This document shows, in pieces, positions 49,522-58,144 of a DNA stretch of 64,000 bases. The notes below the pieces were generated by a model that saw only the letters and a list, made by a program, of their open reading frames with translations, was not told the origin of the DNA and made no database searches. The position numbers and the translations under genes are program-made. This DNA comes from Acidovorax sp. Its GTDB lineage: Bacteria > Pseudomonadota > Gammaproteobacteria > Burkholderiales > Burkholderiaceae_C. Each line of letters begins with the position of its first letter. The stretch's first letter is position 1. The stretch spans positions 16,141-80,140 of the forward strand of contig JAUXZO010000091.1 in assembly GCA_030692685.1 (NCBI GenBank), written 5' to 3'.

Positions 49522-49704
49522 CCGTTCAGCCTGAGCTGGTCGAAGGCTGCCATGGATTGGTGCCCCGGCTTCGACGGGCTCAGCCCGAACGGGTGGGGTG
49601 GAGGAAAAAGCAGTCCGGCCATTGCCCCCCAACCGTTCAGCCTGAGCTTGTCGAAGGCCGTCACGGGTCTGCGTCCCGGCTTTGGCCGCCTCAGCCCGAA
49701 CGGC
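49522..49704. repeat. Two copies of a widespread extragenic palindrome
   Basis: Copy 1 (49522-49593) has CCGTTCAGCCTGAGCTGGTC, GAAGGC and ends GGCTTCGACGGGCTCAGCCC, GAACGGG. Copy 2 (49632-49704) has CCGTTCAGCCTGAGCTTGTC, GAAGGCC and ends CCTCAGCCCGAACGG. CCTGAGC..GGCTCAGCCCGAACGG/CCGTTC are inverted ends. I have seen this 'TTCAGCCTGAGCTTGTCGAAGG' type of repeat in many genera. It sits between PaiB and hom. Confidence 0.82.
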
Positions 49705-49715
49705 TTGTGGGCCCC

Positions 49716-51107
49716 TCACCCCTCCAGCATTTCCACCCGCAGCGTCACTACCGGCCCTGCCACTGCAGGGTGCGCCGCCAGCGCGTTCACCGCGAGGTCC
49801 ACCGTGGCTTGGGCCACCCGATCCGTCAGCACCAGCACTTGAGGGCCACTGCCCGACGGCAGGTTTTTGTCGTGCGCCCGTTGTATTTGCAACACCGGGA
49901 CCTGTTGCGCAGCCAGCCACGCGACAACCACTTCGATCTGCTGCGCGCTGTGCACCGGCACACGCAGGTAGTGGTGTGTGAACACGGCGGCGCGTGGCAA
50001 CACGGCCAATTGTTCGTCCAGTGCGTGCGCATGACAACCCAGGTGCGGCACGCGCTGGCCCGCGTGGGTTCCATCGAGCCGCGCCACGTCCACCAGGTCG
50101 GCAATCACGGCCGATGCGGTTTGCTCTGACCCCGCGCCTGCGCCGTAGAACATCGTCACCCCCGCCGCATCGCCCTTGACCATCACCGCGTTCATCGACC
50201 CGTTCACATGCGCCAGCAGGTGCGTGGCGGGCACCAGCGCAGGCTGCACGCGCAGCTCTACGCCCTGCACGCCGTCATCAACTCGGCGCTTGGCCACGCC
50301 CAGCAGCTTGATGCGGTAGCCCAGCTGCTCGGCGCAGGCCACGTCGAGCCCCTGCAGGCGCGTGATGCCTTCGACCTGCGCATCGGCAAAGCGCACCGGC
50401 ATGCCAAACGCGTTGGCCGCCAGCAGCGATATCTTGTGCGCGGCGTCCACGCCCTCGATGTCAAAGGTCGGGTCGGCCTCGGCATAGCCCAGGGCTTGGG
50501 CTTGTTCCAGCGCCTGGGCAAAACCCAGGCCTTCATCGCGCATCTTGCTCAGGATGAAATTGGTGGTGCCGTTGATGATGCCCGCCACCCATTCAATGCG
50601 GTTGGCCGTAAGGCCCTCGCGCAGCGCTTTGACGATGGGGATGCTCACTGCCACCGCGCCTTCGTAGGCCACTGCAACGCCGTGCTGGCGTGCGGCGGCA
50701 AAAATCTCGTTGCCATGGGTTGCCAGCAGCGCCTTGTTGGCCGTCACCACATGCTTGCCCGCAGCGATGGCGGCCAGCACCCATGCTCGGGCGGGGCCGG
50801 TGCCACCAGCCACTTCCACCACCACGTCCACATCGGGGTGTGTGGCCACCAGCATCGGGTCGTTGGTCAGCGCCACATCGGTGCCCACCACACTGGCGGC
50901 GCGCGCCAGGTTGCGGGCCGCTACCACCACCATTTCAATGCCCCGCCCTGCGCGCCCGGCAATCAGCGCCTGGTTGCGCGCCAGCACCCGAAAGGTGCCT
51001 GCGCCCACGGTGCCAATGCCAATCATGCCCACGCGCAGGGGGCGCATCGCCACGGTGGCGGGATGGAGCGGTGGGGCTTCTGGGGACTGGACGGGATCGC
51101 GGAACAT
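49716..51107 (-). CDS. hom: Homoserine dehydrogenase
   Basis: This 463-residue enzyme reduces aspartate semialdehyde to homoserine. The NAD(P) motif is RVGMIGIGTVGAGTFRVLA, catalytic segments are HVVTANKALLA, GAVAVSIPIVKAL, EWVAGIINGTTNFILSKM and EADPTFDIEGVDAAHKISLL. A C-terminal ~90-residue ACT-like domain follows, which in other bacteria senses threonine. The ATG at 51107 was chosen for the preceding GGAGAA. Upstream are a terminator-like hairpin and a possible leader peptide. Confidence 0.93.
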   Translation of the reverse strand: MFRDPVQSPEAPPLHPATVAMRPLRVGMIGIGTVGAGTFRVLARNQALIAGRAGRGIEMVVVAARNLARAASVVGTDVALTNDPMLVATHPDVDVVVEVAGGTGPARAWVLAAIAAGKHVVTANKALLATHGNEIFAAARQHGVAVAYEGAVAVSIPIVKALREGLTANRIEWVAGIINGTTNFILSKMRDEGLGFAQALEQAQALGYAEADPTFDIEGVDAAHKISLLAANAFGMPVRFADAQVEGITRLQGLDVACAEQLGYRIKLLGVAKRRVDDGVQGVELRVQPALVPATHLLAHVNGSMNAVMVKGDAAGVTMFYGAGAGSEQTASAVIADLVDVARLDGTHAGQRVPHLGCHAHALDEQLAVLPRAAVFTHHYLRVPVHSAQQIEVVVAWLAAQQVPVLQIQRAHDKNLPSGSGPQVLVLTDRVAQATVDLAVNALAAHPAVAGPVVTLRVEMLEG

Positions 51108-51141
51108 GGACTTCTCCGGTATCAAAAACGAACGAACAAAC

Positions 51142-51169
51142 AAAAAACCCAGCTGCCAGAGCTGGGTTT
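51142..51169 (-). terminator. Terminator-like hairpin in the hom leader
   Basis: On the minus strand CCCAGCT-CTGGC-AGCTGGG is followed by six T residues (51147-51142). It is 35-60 bases before the hom start codon and downstream of the possible leader peptide, so it would end leader transcripts before hom. Confidence 0.7.
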
Positions 51170-51239
51170 CATTCACATTCGTCTTGGGGGAGAAGAGAGC
51201 GATCACCAGGTGGCTGCCGACACGGCCACCTGCGCGTGC

Positions 51240-51368
51240 TCAGGTGGCCGCGGGGGTACTGGTGGTAATCATTCGTGCACCCATCGCCCGCGCAAATGCG
51301 GGCAGCATCATGCACATGCCATGGCTGGCAGCGGCAGGTGCAGTGAAATGGATGGAGGTGTACGACAT
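51240..51368 (-). CDS. Possible leader peptide of hom (attenuation)
   Basis: A 42-codon frame, MSYTSIHFT to the end RMITTSTPAAT, ends just where a hairpin arm begins. Its end is rich in Thr (ITTST..T), with Ile and Met, products of the pathway hom starts. GCCACCTG (51249-51241), CAGGTGGC (51232-51224) and GCCACCTG (51214-51207) can form either of two alternative stems. The frame has no clear ribosome binding site. Whether it is translated is unproven. Confidence 0.4.
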   Translation of the reverse strand: MSYTSIHFTAPAAASHGMCMMLPAFARAMGARMITTSTPAAT

Positions 51369-51496
51369 GAGGAGGGGCAGTGTACTTGAAGCCCCTGGGC
51401 TGTCGTCAAGCCGGTGCGAGGGTTGTGTTGTGTTGCGTTGCGTTGCGCTGCGCTGAGGCCCTGTGGGTGACGGGCACAACGCCTTGAACACCTTCA

Positions 51497-52300
51497 CTAA
51501 CCGAACGGTTGGTCGTGGGCCCGTAGACCGAGCTGCGCCATCAAGGCCATGGCCCCTGCCGGGGCGCGCTCTTTGGCGCCGTTGATGAAGTACACGAACA
51601 CATCGCGCGGCCGCTCGCCGCTGGTCCAGGTGCGCACACCCTGGGCCCATTCCGCGATGGCGCTGGGTGTATAGCCGGTGTCTACATCGGCCTGGCTGCG
51701 CATCAGCCGCAAATAGGCAAAGTCGGCCTGCGCATCAGCGATGGCCGGGAACTTGTCTGAATCGGTGTACACCGGCACACAGCCGTATCGGTGGGCCAGT
51801 GCGAGGAAGGCCGGTGTGGCAAAACTGGGGTGGCGCACATCCAGCGCATGGCGCAGGCTGCGGCCTTCTACCGCCTTGGGCAGCAACGCGAGAAAAGCCT
51901 CGAAGTCGTCGGGCTCGAACGCCTTGGTGGGCATGAACTGCCAAACAATGGGCCCGAGCTTGTCCTTGAGTTCGGCGATGCCGCTCTCGACAAACCGCGT
52001 GATCGAATCCCCCGCCTGGGCCAGCACGCGGCGGTTGGTTGCAAAGCGGTTGGCCTTGAGCGAGAACGTGAAGCCGTCCGGCGTCTCGCTGCGCCACTTG
52101 GCAAACGTGGGCGGCTTGAAGGTGCTGTAGTAGGTGCCGTTGACCTCGATGGCACTGAGCTGGCGGCTGGCGTAGTGCAGCTCTTTGCTGTGCGCCAGGC
52201 CAGCGGGGTAGAAGTTATCGCGCCAGGGCTCGAAGGTCCAGCCGCCGATGCCGATGCCGATGCGCAGGTGCTGGCTGCTCTTGTTTGGGGTGGTTTCCAC
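51497..52300 (-). CDS. DUF72 family protein (YecE-like)
   Basis: This 267-residue TIM-barrel-like protein has IGIGGWTFEPWRDNFYPAGL, AIEVNGTYYSTFKPPTFAKW, FTFSLKANRFATNRR, LGPIVWQFMPTKAF and SLRHALDVRHPSF, all typical of DUF72/YecE. The function is unknown; the fold resembles AP endonucleases and sugar isomerases. GTG at 52300 was preferred to the GTG at 52324 because AAAGGGAA sits six bases before it. Confidence 0.85.
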   Translation of the reverse strand: METTPNKSSQHLRIGIGIGGWTFEPWRDNFYPAGLAHSKELHYASRQLSAIEVNGTYYSTFKPPTFAKWRSETPDGFTFSLKANRFATNRRVLAQAGDSITRFVESGIAELKDKLGPIVWQFMPTKAFEPDDFEAFLALLPKAVEGRSLRHALDVRHPSFATPAFLALAHRYGCVPVYTDSDKFPAIADAQADFAYLRLMRSQADVDTGYTPSAIAEWAQGVRTWTSGERPRDVFVYFINGAKERAPAGAMALMAQLGLRAHDQPFG

Positions 52301-52463
52301 GGTGTTCCCTTTCTGAGAGTCCACGGGATGGTCACTTTAGCAGCGCCGCCCCGGCTGCTGCAACGTCAGCGAGACTCTGCGTGAATCGTGTTCGGGGGGG
52401 CGTCTCTGGCTGCGCAAGGTCGCAAAAGCACACGTGTGCCGAGTTGTGCAGAGGCTCCTTGGT

Positions 52464-53765
52464 CTACGGCAGTTCCACACGGGCTTCCAGCCCCACGCCC
52501 TCCTCGCGCGGCCCCAGTACCAGCCGCCCACCCAGCGCCTGGGTCAGCTCGTTCGCAATGGCCAGGCCCAGCCCCGTGCCGCCGGTGCTGCGGTTGCGCG
52601 AGTCTTCCAGCCGCACATAAGGCTGCAGCACAGCAGTCAGGTCGGCGGCGGGGATGCCAGGGCCCCGATCCAGCACGCGCAGCCGCCAGGGGCCGTGCGC
52701 CCCTGCCTCCAGGCGCAGCTCGGCGGCGCCCGCGAACTTGAGCGCGTTGTCCACCAGGTTGCACACCAGCCTGCGCAGCGCCTGAGGGCGCGTGTCGCAC
52801 GTGCCTTGGTCTGCCTGAAGCAGTTGCACGGGCAGGCCTGCATCGGCGTAGTCGAACGCAATGCTCTGCAGCAGCGCGCGCAGGTCCACGCGCTGCAAGG
52901 GCTCCTTGGCGGCCTGGGACGAGCGCGCGTAGGCAATGCCCTCCTCCACCAGCGACTGCATCTCGGCCAGGTCTGCGTGCAGCTTGTCGCGCAACGTGGT
53001 GTCGTCCAGCAAGTCGGCGCGCAGGCGCAGCCGGGTGATGGGCGTTTGCAGGTCGTGCGAGACGGCCGCGAGGATCTGCATACGTTCGTGCACGTGCGCC
53101 TGGATGCGCTGCTGCATGCGGTTGAAGGCCTTGGCGGCGCGCTCCACCTCGCGCGGGCCGTCCTCGGCCAGGGGCACGGCGGGGCGGTCGGCGCCCAGCG
53201 CATCGGCCGCGTCGGCCAGCGTGCTCAAAGGCCGCGTGGCCGCGCGCACGGCCCAGGCGCACAGGCCCACCAATAATGCGAGCTGCAGTGCCAGCGCGCC
53301 CATCACCCAGGGCGAGACCTGCAGCCGGGGCTCGTCCATGTCCACGGCCAGCGGGGTGCCGTCGGCCAACTGCAGCTGCAGGCGCAGCTCGGTGCCGGGC
53401 AGGCCCGGGTCTACCACGCGCACAGCGCGATCGGGCGGCAGCGCAGCGGCCACCGAGCCTGCCACCATGCGCGCCAGTGCCGAGGGGTTGTCGGGAGCGG
53501 CCAGGGGTTCGGCCAGAACGAAGCGGTAGTTGCGGCGCGCCAAGCGCTCCAGCCACTGTGTGCGCTCGCCGGGGGGCAGGCGCTCCAGCATGGCCACAGA
53601 GCTGGCCACGTCGCTTGCCAGGTACGACACCATGGCGCGCCGCATCGTCATGCTGCGTTCGGTAACCGCCAGCACAAAAGTCAGCGCGTGCGCCAGCGCC
53701 AGGCCCAGCGCCAGCACCAACAGAATGCGCCCGAACAACGAGCGGGGCCACCAGCGCAGCGTCAT
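52464..53765 (-). CDS. Sensor histidine kinase of an OmpR-class two-component system
   Basis: This 433-residue inner-membrane kinase has two membrane helices (about 11-33 and 150-172) around a ~115-residue periplasmic domain, HAMP (about 173-225), HisKA with phosphorylation site AVSHDLQTPITRLRLRAD, and HATPase with NLVDNALKFAG, DRGPGIPAADL and GTGLGLAIANEL. It overlaps its response regulator by four bases. The pair is divergent from the DUF2147/CcdA/thioredoxin cluster; its signal may be envelope redox state, but this is inference. Confidence 0.92.
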   Translation of the reverse strand: MTLRWWPRSLFGRILLVLALGLALAHALTFVLAVTERSMTMRRAMVSYLASDVASSVAMLERLPPGERTQWLERLARRNYRFVLAEPLAAPDNPSALARMVAGSVAAALPPDRAVRVVDPGLPGTELRLQLQLADGTPLAVDMDEPRLQVSPWVMGALALQLALLVGLCAWAVRAATRPLSTLADAADALGADRPAVPLAEDGPREVERAAKAFNRMQQRIQAHVHERMQILAAVSHDLQTPITRLRLRADLLDDTTLRDKLHADLAEMQSLVEEGIAYARSSQAAKEPLQRVDLRALLQSIAFDYADAGLPVQLLQADQGTCDTRPQALRRLVCNLVDNALKFAGAAELRLEAGAHGPWRLRVLDRGPGIPAADLTAVLQPYVRLEDSRNRSTGGTGLGLAIANELTQALGGRLVLGPREEGVGLEARVELP

Positions 53766-54541
53766 GCAGCGGCCCCCTTTGGTGCTGGCGTTGATGCCGT
53801 GGCGGCCTGCACATCGGCGCAGAACACATAGCCCTCGTTGCGCACGGTCTTGATGTAGCGCGAGCTGCGGGCACCCCGTGCGTCATCCCCCAACCGCTGG
53901 CGCACGCGGCTGACCAGCAGGTCGATGGAGCGGTCGAACACATCGGCGTCGCGCCCCTGCGTGAGCTGCAGCAACTGTTCGCGCGTGAGAATGCGCTGTG
54001 GGTGGTCCAGTAGCACCCGCAGCAGGCGGTATTCGGCGCCCGACAACGCCACCACCGCGCCCGTGGCATCGAGCAAATGTCGCGCCGTGGTGTCCAGCCG
54101 CCAGTCGCCAAACGCCAGCTGGCGCGCGGGCTCTGCGGCTGCCAGGTTGGGCGGCAGCATGCGCGTGCGCCGCAGTACGGCGTGGATGCGAGCCAGCAGC
54201 TCGCGCGCGGCAAAGGGCTTGGTCAGGTAGTCGTCCGCCCCCAGCTCCAGGCCCAGGATGCGGTCCGCCTCGTCGCAGCGCGCGGTGAGCATGATGATGG
54301 GCAGTGGCGGCGCGCCAGGGCTGCGCAGCTCGCGGCACAGGGTGATGCCGTCGGTGCCCGGCAGCATCAGGTCCAGCACCAGCAGGTGGATGCGCTGCGT
54401 GGCGAGCACCTCGCGCATCTGCCGGCCATCGGCCGCCACGCTCACCAGCAGGCCCTGGCGCTGCAGGTATTCGGCCGCCAGCTCGCGGATGCCGGCGTCG
54501 TCATCGACGATCAGGATGTGGTCTTCGGTGGGCGTGCTCAT
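53762..54541 (-). CDS. OmpR-family response regulator
   Basis: This 259-residue protein has a receiver domain: LIVDDDAGIRELAAEYL (acidic pair), LLVLDLMLPGTDGI (phospho-accepting Asp), IMLTARCDE and LGADDYLTKPFAAREL (Lys). A winged-helix Trans_reg_C domain follows (RILTREQLLQLTQGRD and RSIDLLVSRVRQRLG). It is encoded upstream of, and overlapping, its kinase gene. It likely binds in the intergenic region before the DUF2147 gene. Confidence 0.92.
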   Translation of the reverse strand: MSTPTEDHILIVDDDAGIRELAAEYLQRQGLLVSVAADGRQMREVLATQRIHLLVLDLMLPGTDGITLCRELRSPGAPPLPIIMLTARCDEADRILGLELGADDYLTKPFAARELLARIHAVLRRTRMLPPNLAAAEPARQLAFGDWRLDTTARHLLDATGAVVALSGAEYRLLRVLLDHPQRILTREQLLQLTQGRDADVFDRSIDLLVSRVRQRLGDDARGARSSRYIKTVRNEGYVFCADVQAATASTPAPKGAAA

Positions 54542-54720
54542 AGGCCGTGATTCTCCGGGGTTTGCCCTGGGTGTGGTGGGGTAGCGGCGCGCCGTATGTA
54601 TCTGAACTTGTCTGGCGGTGCGTCAGACATGCACGCATACCAAAAGGCCTTGCCAGGAAACATCACCGATACGTGCGTTGGCTTCAATGCAGTCTTCCTG
54701 AACTTCACGAGGACCTTGCC

Positions 54721-55197
54721 ATGAAGATGAACCCCTGGATAACCACGACCGGGCTGCTCGCCCTGTGCCTGGCCCAATACGCTGGCGCCCAGCAATCCCT
54801 GGCCACTGCACCTGCCAAGGCCCCGCTGGGCCGCTGGATCACCGAAAGCGGCAACCTGGAGGTGGACATAGCGCCCTGTGCGGGCGAGAACCTGTGCGGC
54901 AAGGTGGTGCGTGTGCTGGGCAACCGCTCCATGGGCGCGCCGGGCGCTGACATGGCAGCAGCCGACGCGCGGCCCGCGTTGGGCATGACCCTGCTGTCTG
55001 GCCTGCGCGCCAACGATGGCGGCAGCACCGAATACCAGGGCGAAATCTACAACCGCGAGAACGCCAAGACCTACCGCGCCACGCTCACCCCCGCCGAGCC
55101 CGATCAGCTGCTGGTGCGTGCTTACGTGGGTATTCCGCTGTTCGGCAAGACGCAGGTGTGGCGCCGCCCCGCCGCCGACCAGGGGGCGCCGCAATGA
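54721..55197 (+). CDS. DUF2147 family exported protein
   Basis: This 158-residue protein has a signal peptide (TTTGLLALCLAQYAGAQQ) and the DUF2147 core: LGRWITESGNLEVDIAPCAG (the two Cys nearby in APCAGENLCGKVVRV), EYQGEIYNRENAKTYRATL and LFGKTQVWRR. The family is found in the periplasm or outer membrane of proteobacteria; its function is unknown. The stop overlaps the CcdA gene start (ATGA), so it is part of a thiol-redox operon. Confidence 0.83.
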   Translation: MKMNPWITTTGLLALCLAQYAGAQQSLATAPAKAPLGRWITESGNLEVDIAPCAGENLCGKVVRVLGNRSMGAPGADMAAADARPALGMTLLSGLRANDGGSTEYQGEIYNRENAKTYRATLTPAEPDQLLVRAYVGIPLFGKTQVWRRPAADQGAPQ

Positions 55198-55907
55198 CCC
55201 CCACCTCGCCGTGGCTGGCCGTGGCCGCCGGCATGCTCACCGTGGGCGCGCCCTGCGTGCTGCCCATGCTGCCGGTGGTGCTGGGCGCTTCGGTGGCGGG
55301 TGGTACGGCGCAGCGCACTCGTCCGCTGTTCATCGCGCTGGGCTTTGCGCTCTCGTTTGCGGCCGTGGCGCTGCTGTTCAGCAGTTTCACGCAGGTGCTG
55401 GGCGTGTCGCCCGAGGGCTTGCGCCGGTTCGCCGCCGTGATGCTGCTGGTGTTTGGCGTGCTCACGGTGTGGCCCACGCCATTCCAGTGGCTCAGCCTGC
55501 ACGCGGGCGGTGTGCTCAGCCGCATGGCCAGCCTGGGAATGGGCAGCGGGGGTGGCAACTGGGGTGGGCTGTTGCTCGGCCTGAGCCTGGGCGCCGTGTG
55601 GACGCCCTGCGCCGGGCCAGTGCTGGCCTCCATCCTCACGCTCATCGCCACCGAGCCACCTGGGGTGCACACCGCCGTGCTGTTGCTCGCGTACTCCACT
55701 GGCGCCGCGCTGCCCATGCTGGTCATTGCCTACGGCGGCCAGGCAGCGGCCAGCCATGTGCGCCGTATTGCCCGCCACGCGCACCGCGTGCAGCAGGCCT
55801 TTGGCGTGGTGGTCATCGCCGTGGCGCTGGCGATGTTGTTCCAGGTCGATGGCCAGGTCACGGTCTGGCTCTCGCAGTTCTATCCCTCGGGTTCTGGCGG
55901 TCTGTAA
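55194..55907 (+). CDS. CcdA/DsbD-like transmembrane thiol-reductant protein
   Basis: This 237-residue protein has about six membrane segments. The first has GMLTVGAPCVLPMLPVVLGA (one active Cys), the fourth has GLSLGAVWTPCAGPVLASIL (the second Cys). CcdA/DsbD family proteins carry electrons from cytoplasmic thioredoxin across the inner membrane to a periplasmic thioredoxin-like partner. The next gene encodes such a partner, so the two likely work together. Confidence 0.9.
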   Translation: MTPTSPWLAVAAGMLTVGAPCVLPMLPVVLGASVAGGTAQRTRPLFIALGFALSFAAVALLFSSFTQVLGVSPEGLRRFAAVMLLVFGVLTVWPTPFQWLSLHAGGVLSRMASLGMGSGGGNWGGLLLGLSLGAVWTPCAGPVLASILTLIATEPPGVHTAVLLLAYSTGAALPMLVIAYGGQAAASHVRRIARHAHRVQQAFGVVVIAVALAMLFQVDGQVTVWLSQFYPSGSGGL

Positions 55908-55932
55908 GCGGCCCGCAGCAAGGATTTTCACC

Positions 55933-56514
55933 ATGACATCGCGCCCTTCCTCACCCTTTTCGTATCAGCGCCGCACGTTCCTCGCGTCTGCTGCCTCTGT
56001 GGCCGCCGCCGTGGCGGTACCCGGCCTCTCCCACGCTGCAGGGCCCGCCATCCAGGCCGCCACGCTGCCCGACTTTGGCGCGGCACCCGAGTTCACCGGC
56101 ATCGAGCGCTGGCTGAACTCCGAGCCGCTCTCCCTGGCCCAGCTGCGCGGTCGCGTGGTGCTCGTGGACTTCTGGACGTACGCCTGCATCAACTGCATCC
56201 GTACCCTGCCTCACGTGAACCGCTGGGCAGAGCTGTACACCCCCCAGGGCCTCACGGTGGTGGGTGTGCACACGCCGGAGTTTCCGTTTGAGCGCGCCAC
56301 CAGCAACGTCGAGGTGGCCATTCGCCGCCACGGGGTAAAGCACCCCGTGGCGCAGGACAACCGCTACGGCACCTGGAAGGCCTACAGCAACCAGTACTGG
56401 CCGGCCGTCTACCTCATCGATGCGCAGGGCCGCATTCGCTACAAGCACTTTGGCGAAGGCGAATACGAGCGCACCGAGGCCGTGATCCGCGCGCTGCTGG
56501 CGGCGCGCGGCTAG
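55933..56514 (+). CDS. Thioredoxin-like protein with CxxC, Tat-exported (TlpA/DipZ type)
   Basis: This 193-residue protein has a Tat-type signal (QRRTFLASAASVAAAVAVPG). The thioredoxin fold contains WTYACINCIRTLPHVNRW with the redox motif CINC. HTPEFPFERATSNVEVAIRR and YWPAVYLIDAQGRIRYKHFG are features of the DipZ/'redoxin' subgroup. It probably takes electrons from the CcdA-like protein before it and reduces periplasmic thiols. It lies 25 bases after the CcdA gene. Confidence 0.9.
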   Translation: MTSRPSSPFSYQRRTFLASAASVAAAVAVPGLSHAAGPAIQAATLPDFGAAPEFTGIERWLNSEPLSLAQLRGRVVLVDFWTYACINCIRTLPHVNRWAELYTPQGLTVVGVHTPEFPFERATSNVEVAIRRHGVKHPVAQDNRYGTWKAYSNQYWPAVYLIDAQGRIRYKHFGEGEYERTEAVIRALLAARG

Positions 56515-56634
56515 GAGCACGCTGATTCGTGCAGAGGGTCCCTAGAGGCTGCTTTCCACGTTGGCGCTCCTTCCTCATCCTTTCCTTCGTTTCTCTCACC
56601 CCGTCGCATTCACTTTTTGCAGGACTTTCACACC

Positions 56635-57951
56635 ATGCCGTTCCCCCGACTTCAATTTGCCCTGGCCACGCTCGCCGCTTCCGCAGCAGCCTTTTGTATG
56701 GCGTCCGCCAGCCATACCCAGGCGCCCCAACTGCCGCCACCGGACGCCACCCATCCCGCCACGCTGCAACTGATGCAGGGCTTTCCGCCACCGCCCGACA
56801 AGGTCGTGCGCCTGGCCAATATCCTTAAATACCCCAACGTGCGCTGGGCTGCGCACCACCTTCGCGAGCTGGGGCCCACGGCGGCCGTGTGGCGCGGCGT
56901 GGGAACACCCAGCGCGCTGCCGACGGCATCACGGGCGCTGGACGACGCGCTGCCGGTGCCGGATGGCAAGGGTGGCACCACCACGCTGGCGGACTGGCAA
57001 AAGTCCACCTACACCGACGGCCTGCTGGTGCTGCACAGGGGCCGCGTTGTCTACGAGCGCCACCATATCGGTATGCAGCCGCACCAGCCGCATGTGCTGT
57101 GGTCCATGAGCAAATCGCTCACCGGCCTGTTAGCCACCGAACTCATCCAGGAGGGCATGATCGACCCGAAAGCGCTGATCCCCCGCTACCTGCCCGAGCT
57201 GGCCACCAGCGCCTGGGAGGATGCCACGGTGCAGCAGACCCTGGACATGACCACCGGCGTGCAGTACGCCGAGAACTTTGCAGACCCCACCTCCAGTGTC
57301 TTTCAGTACCTGGCCGCCGCAGGCCTGCAGCCCGCGCCGCCCGGCAGCAATGCGGCCAAAAGCATGGCCGAGTTCTTGCCCACGCTGAAGAAGGAGGGCG
57401 AGCACGGCACTGCGTTTGCCTACAAATCGGTGGACACGGAAGTGCTGGGCTGGCTGCTGCAACGCGTGACGGGTAAGAGTTATGCCTCGCTGCTGTCCGA
57501 GCGGGTCTGGGCGCGCCTGGGCGCGCAGGAAGATGCGTATGTGTTTGCCGACGCCAATGGCGGCCAGTCCACCAGTGTGGGCGTGAACGCCACGCTGCGC
57601 GATCTGGGGCGCCTGGGGGAGATGCTGCGTGCCAACGGCAAGTTCAACGGGCAGCAGATCATCTCGCCCGCCACCATTGCTGAGCTGCGCAAGGGTGCTT
57701 CACCCGAGAAGTTCAGCAAGGCTCCCGGTACGGCGATGCGGGCGGGCTACTCGTACCACAACCAGTGGTGGGTGGCGCACGATGCGGACGGCACCTATGA
57801 GGCCAAGGGTTTGATGGGCCAGCACATTCACATCAACCCGGCTGCGGAGCTGGTGGTGGTCAAGCTGTCCACACATCCCGTGCCCAACACGGCCTTCACG
57901 CATGGGGTGGACCGGCAGGCATTTGCAGCGCTGGCTAGCGCGCTGCGCTGA
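56635..57951 (+). CDS. Serine hydrolase (beta-lactamase class C/6-aminohexanoate-dimer hydrolase fold)
   Basis: This 438-residue protein has a signal peptide (LATLAASAAAFCMASASHT). The nucleophile motif SxxK is in HVLWSMSKSLTGLLATELI, and YxS is in FAYKSVDTEVLGWLL. It belongs with class C beta-lactamase-like esterases and 6-aminohexanoate hydrolases. Substrate unknown. It follows the thioredoxin-like gene by about 120 bases and could be in the same transcript. Confidence 0.86.
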   Translation: MPFPRLQFALATLAASAAAFCMASASHTQAPQLPPPDATHPATLQLMQGFPPPPDKVVRLANILKYPNVRWAAHHLRELGPTAAVWRGVGTPSALPTASRALDDALPVPDGKGGTTTLADWQKSTYTDGLLVLHRGRVVYERHHIGMQPHQPHVLWSMSKSLTGLLATELIQEGMIDPKALIPRYLPELATSAWEDATVQQTLDMTTGVQYAENFADPTSSVFQYLAAAGLQPAPPGSNAAKSMAEFLPTLKKEGEHGTAFAYKSVDTEVLGWLLQRVTGKSYASLLSERVWARLGAQEDAYVFADANGGQSTSVGVNATLRDLGRLGEMLRANGKFNGQQIISPATIAELRKGASPEKFSKAPGTAMRAGYSYHNQWWVAHDADGTYEAKGLMGQHIHINPAAELVVVKLSTHPVPNTAFTHGVDRQAFAALASALR

Positions 57952-58144
57952 GATCGCAACATTTCACCGAGATACCCCGAGCCAGTGAGAAGTCAGCAAG
58001 GGGTTGTCTTTGGTATTTTCAACGCGGCCTTGGCGTCCTTGGGTGCGCGTGCATCCGCGTTCCCGATGAAAGATCCAGGGAGGTGAATTGCCGCTAGCCC
58101 TGGCGTATGGATCGCGGCACATCCGCGGGCCAGGGATCCCGGTA

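Noticed and set aside
51240..51420. A plus-strand Val/Ile-rich leader peptide (GVLVVIIRAP) as an ilv-type attenuator
   Set aside because: No amino-acid biosynthesis gene follows on the plus strand; the hom gene lies on the minus strand, where the other frame fits better.
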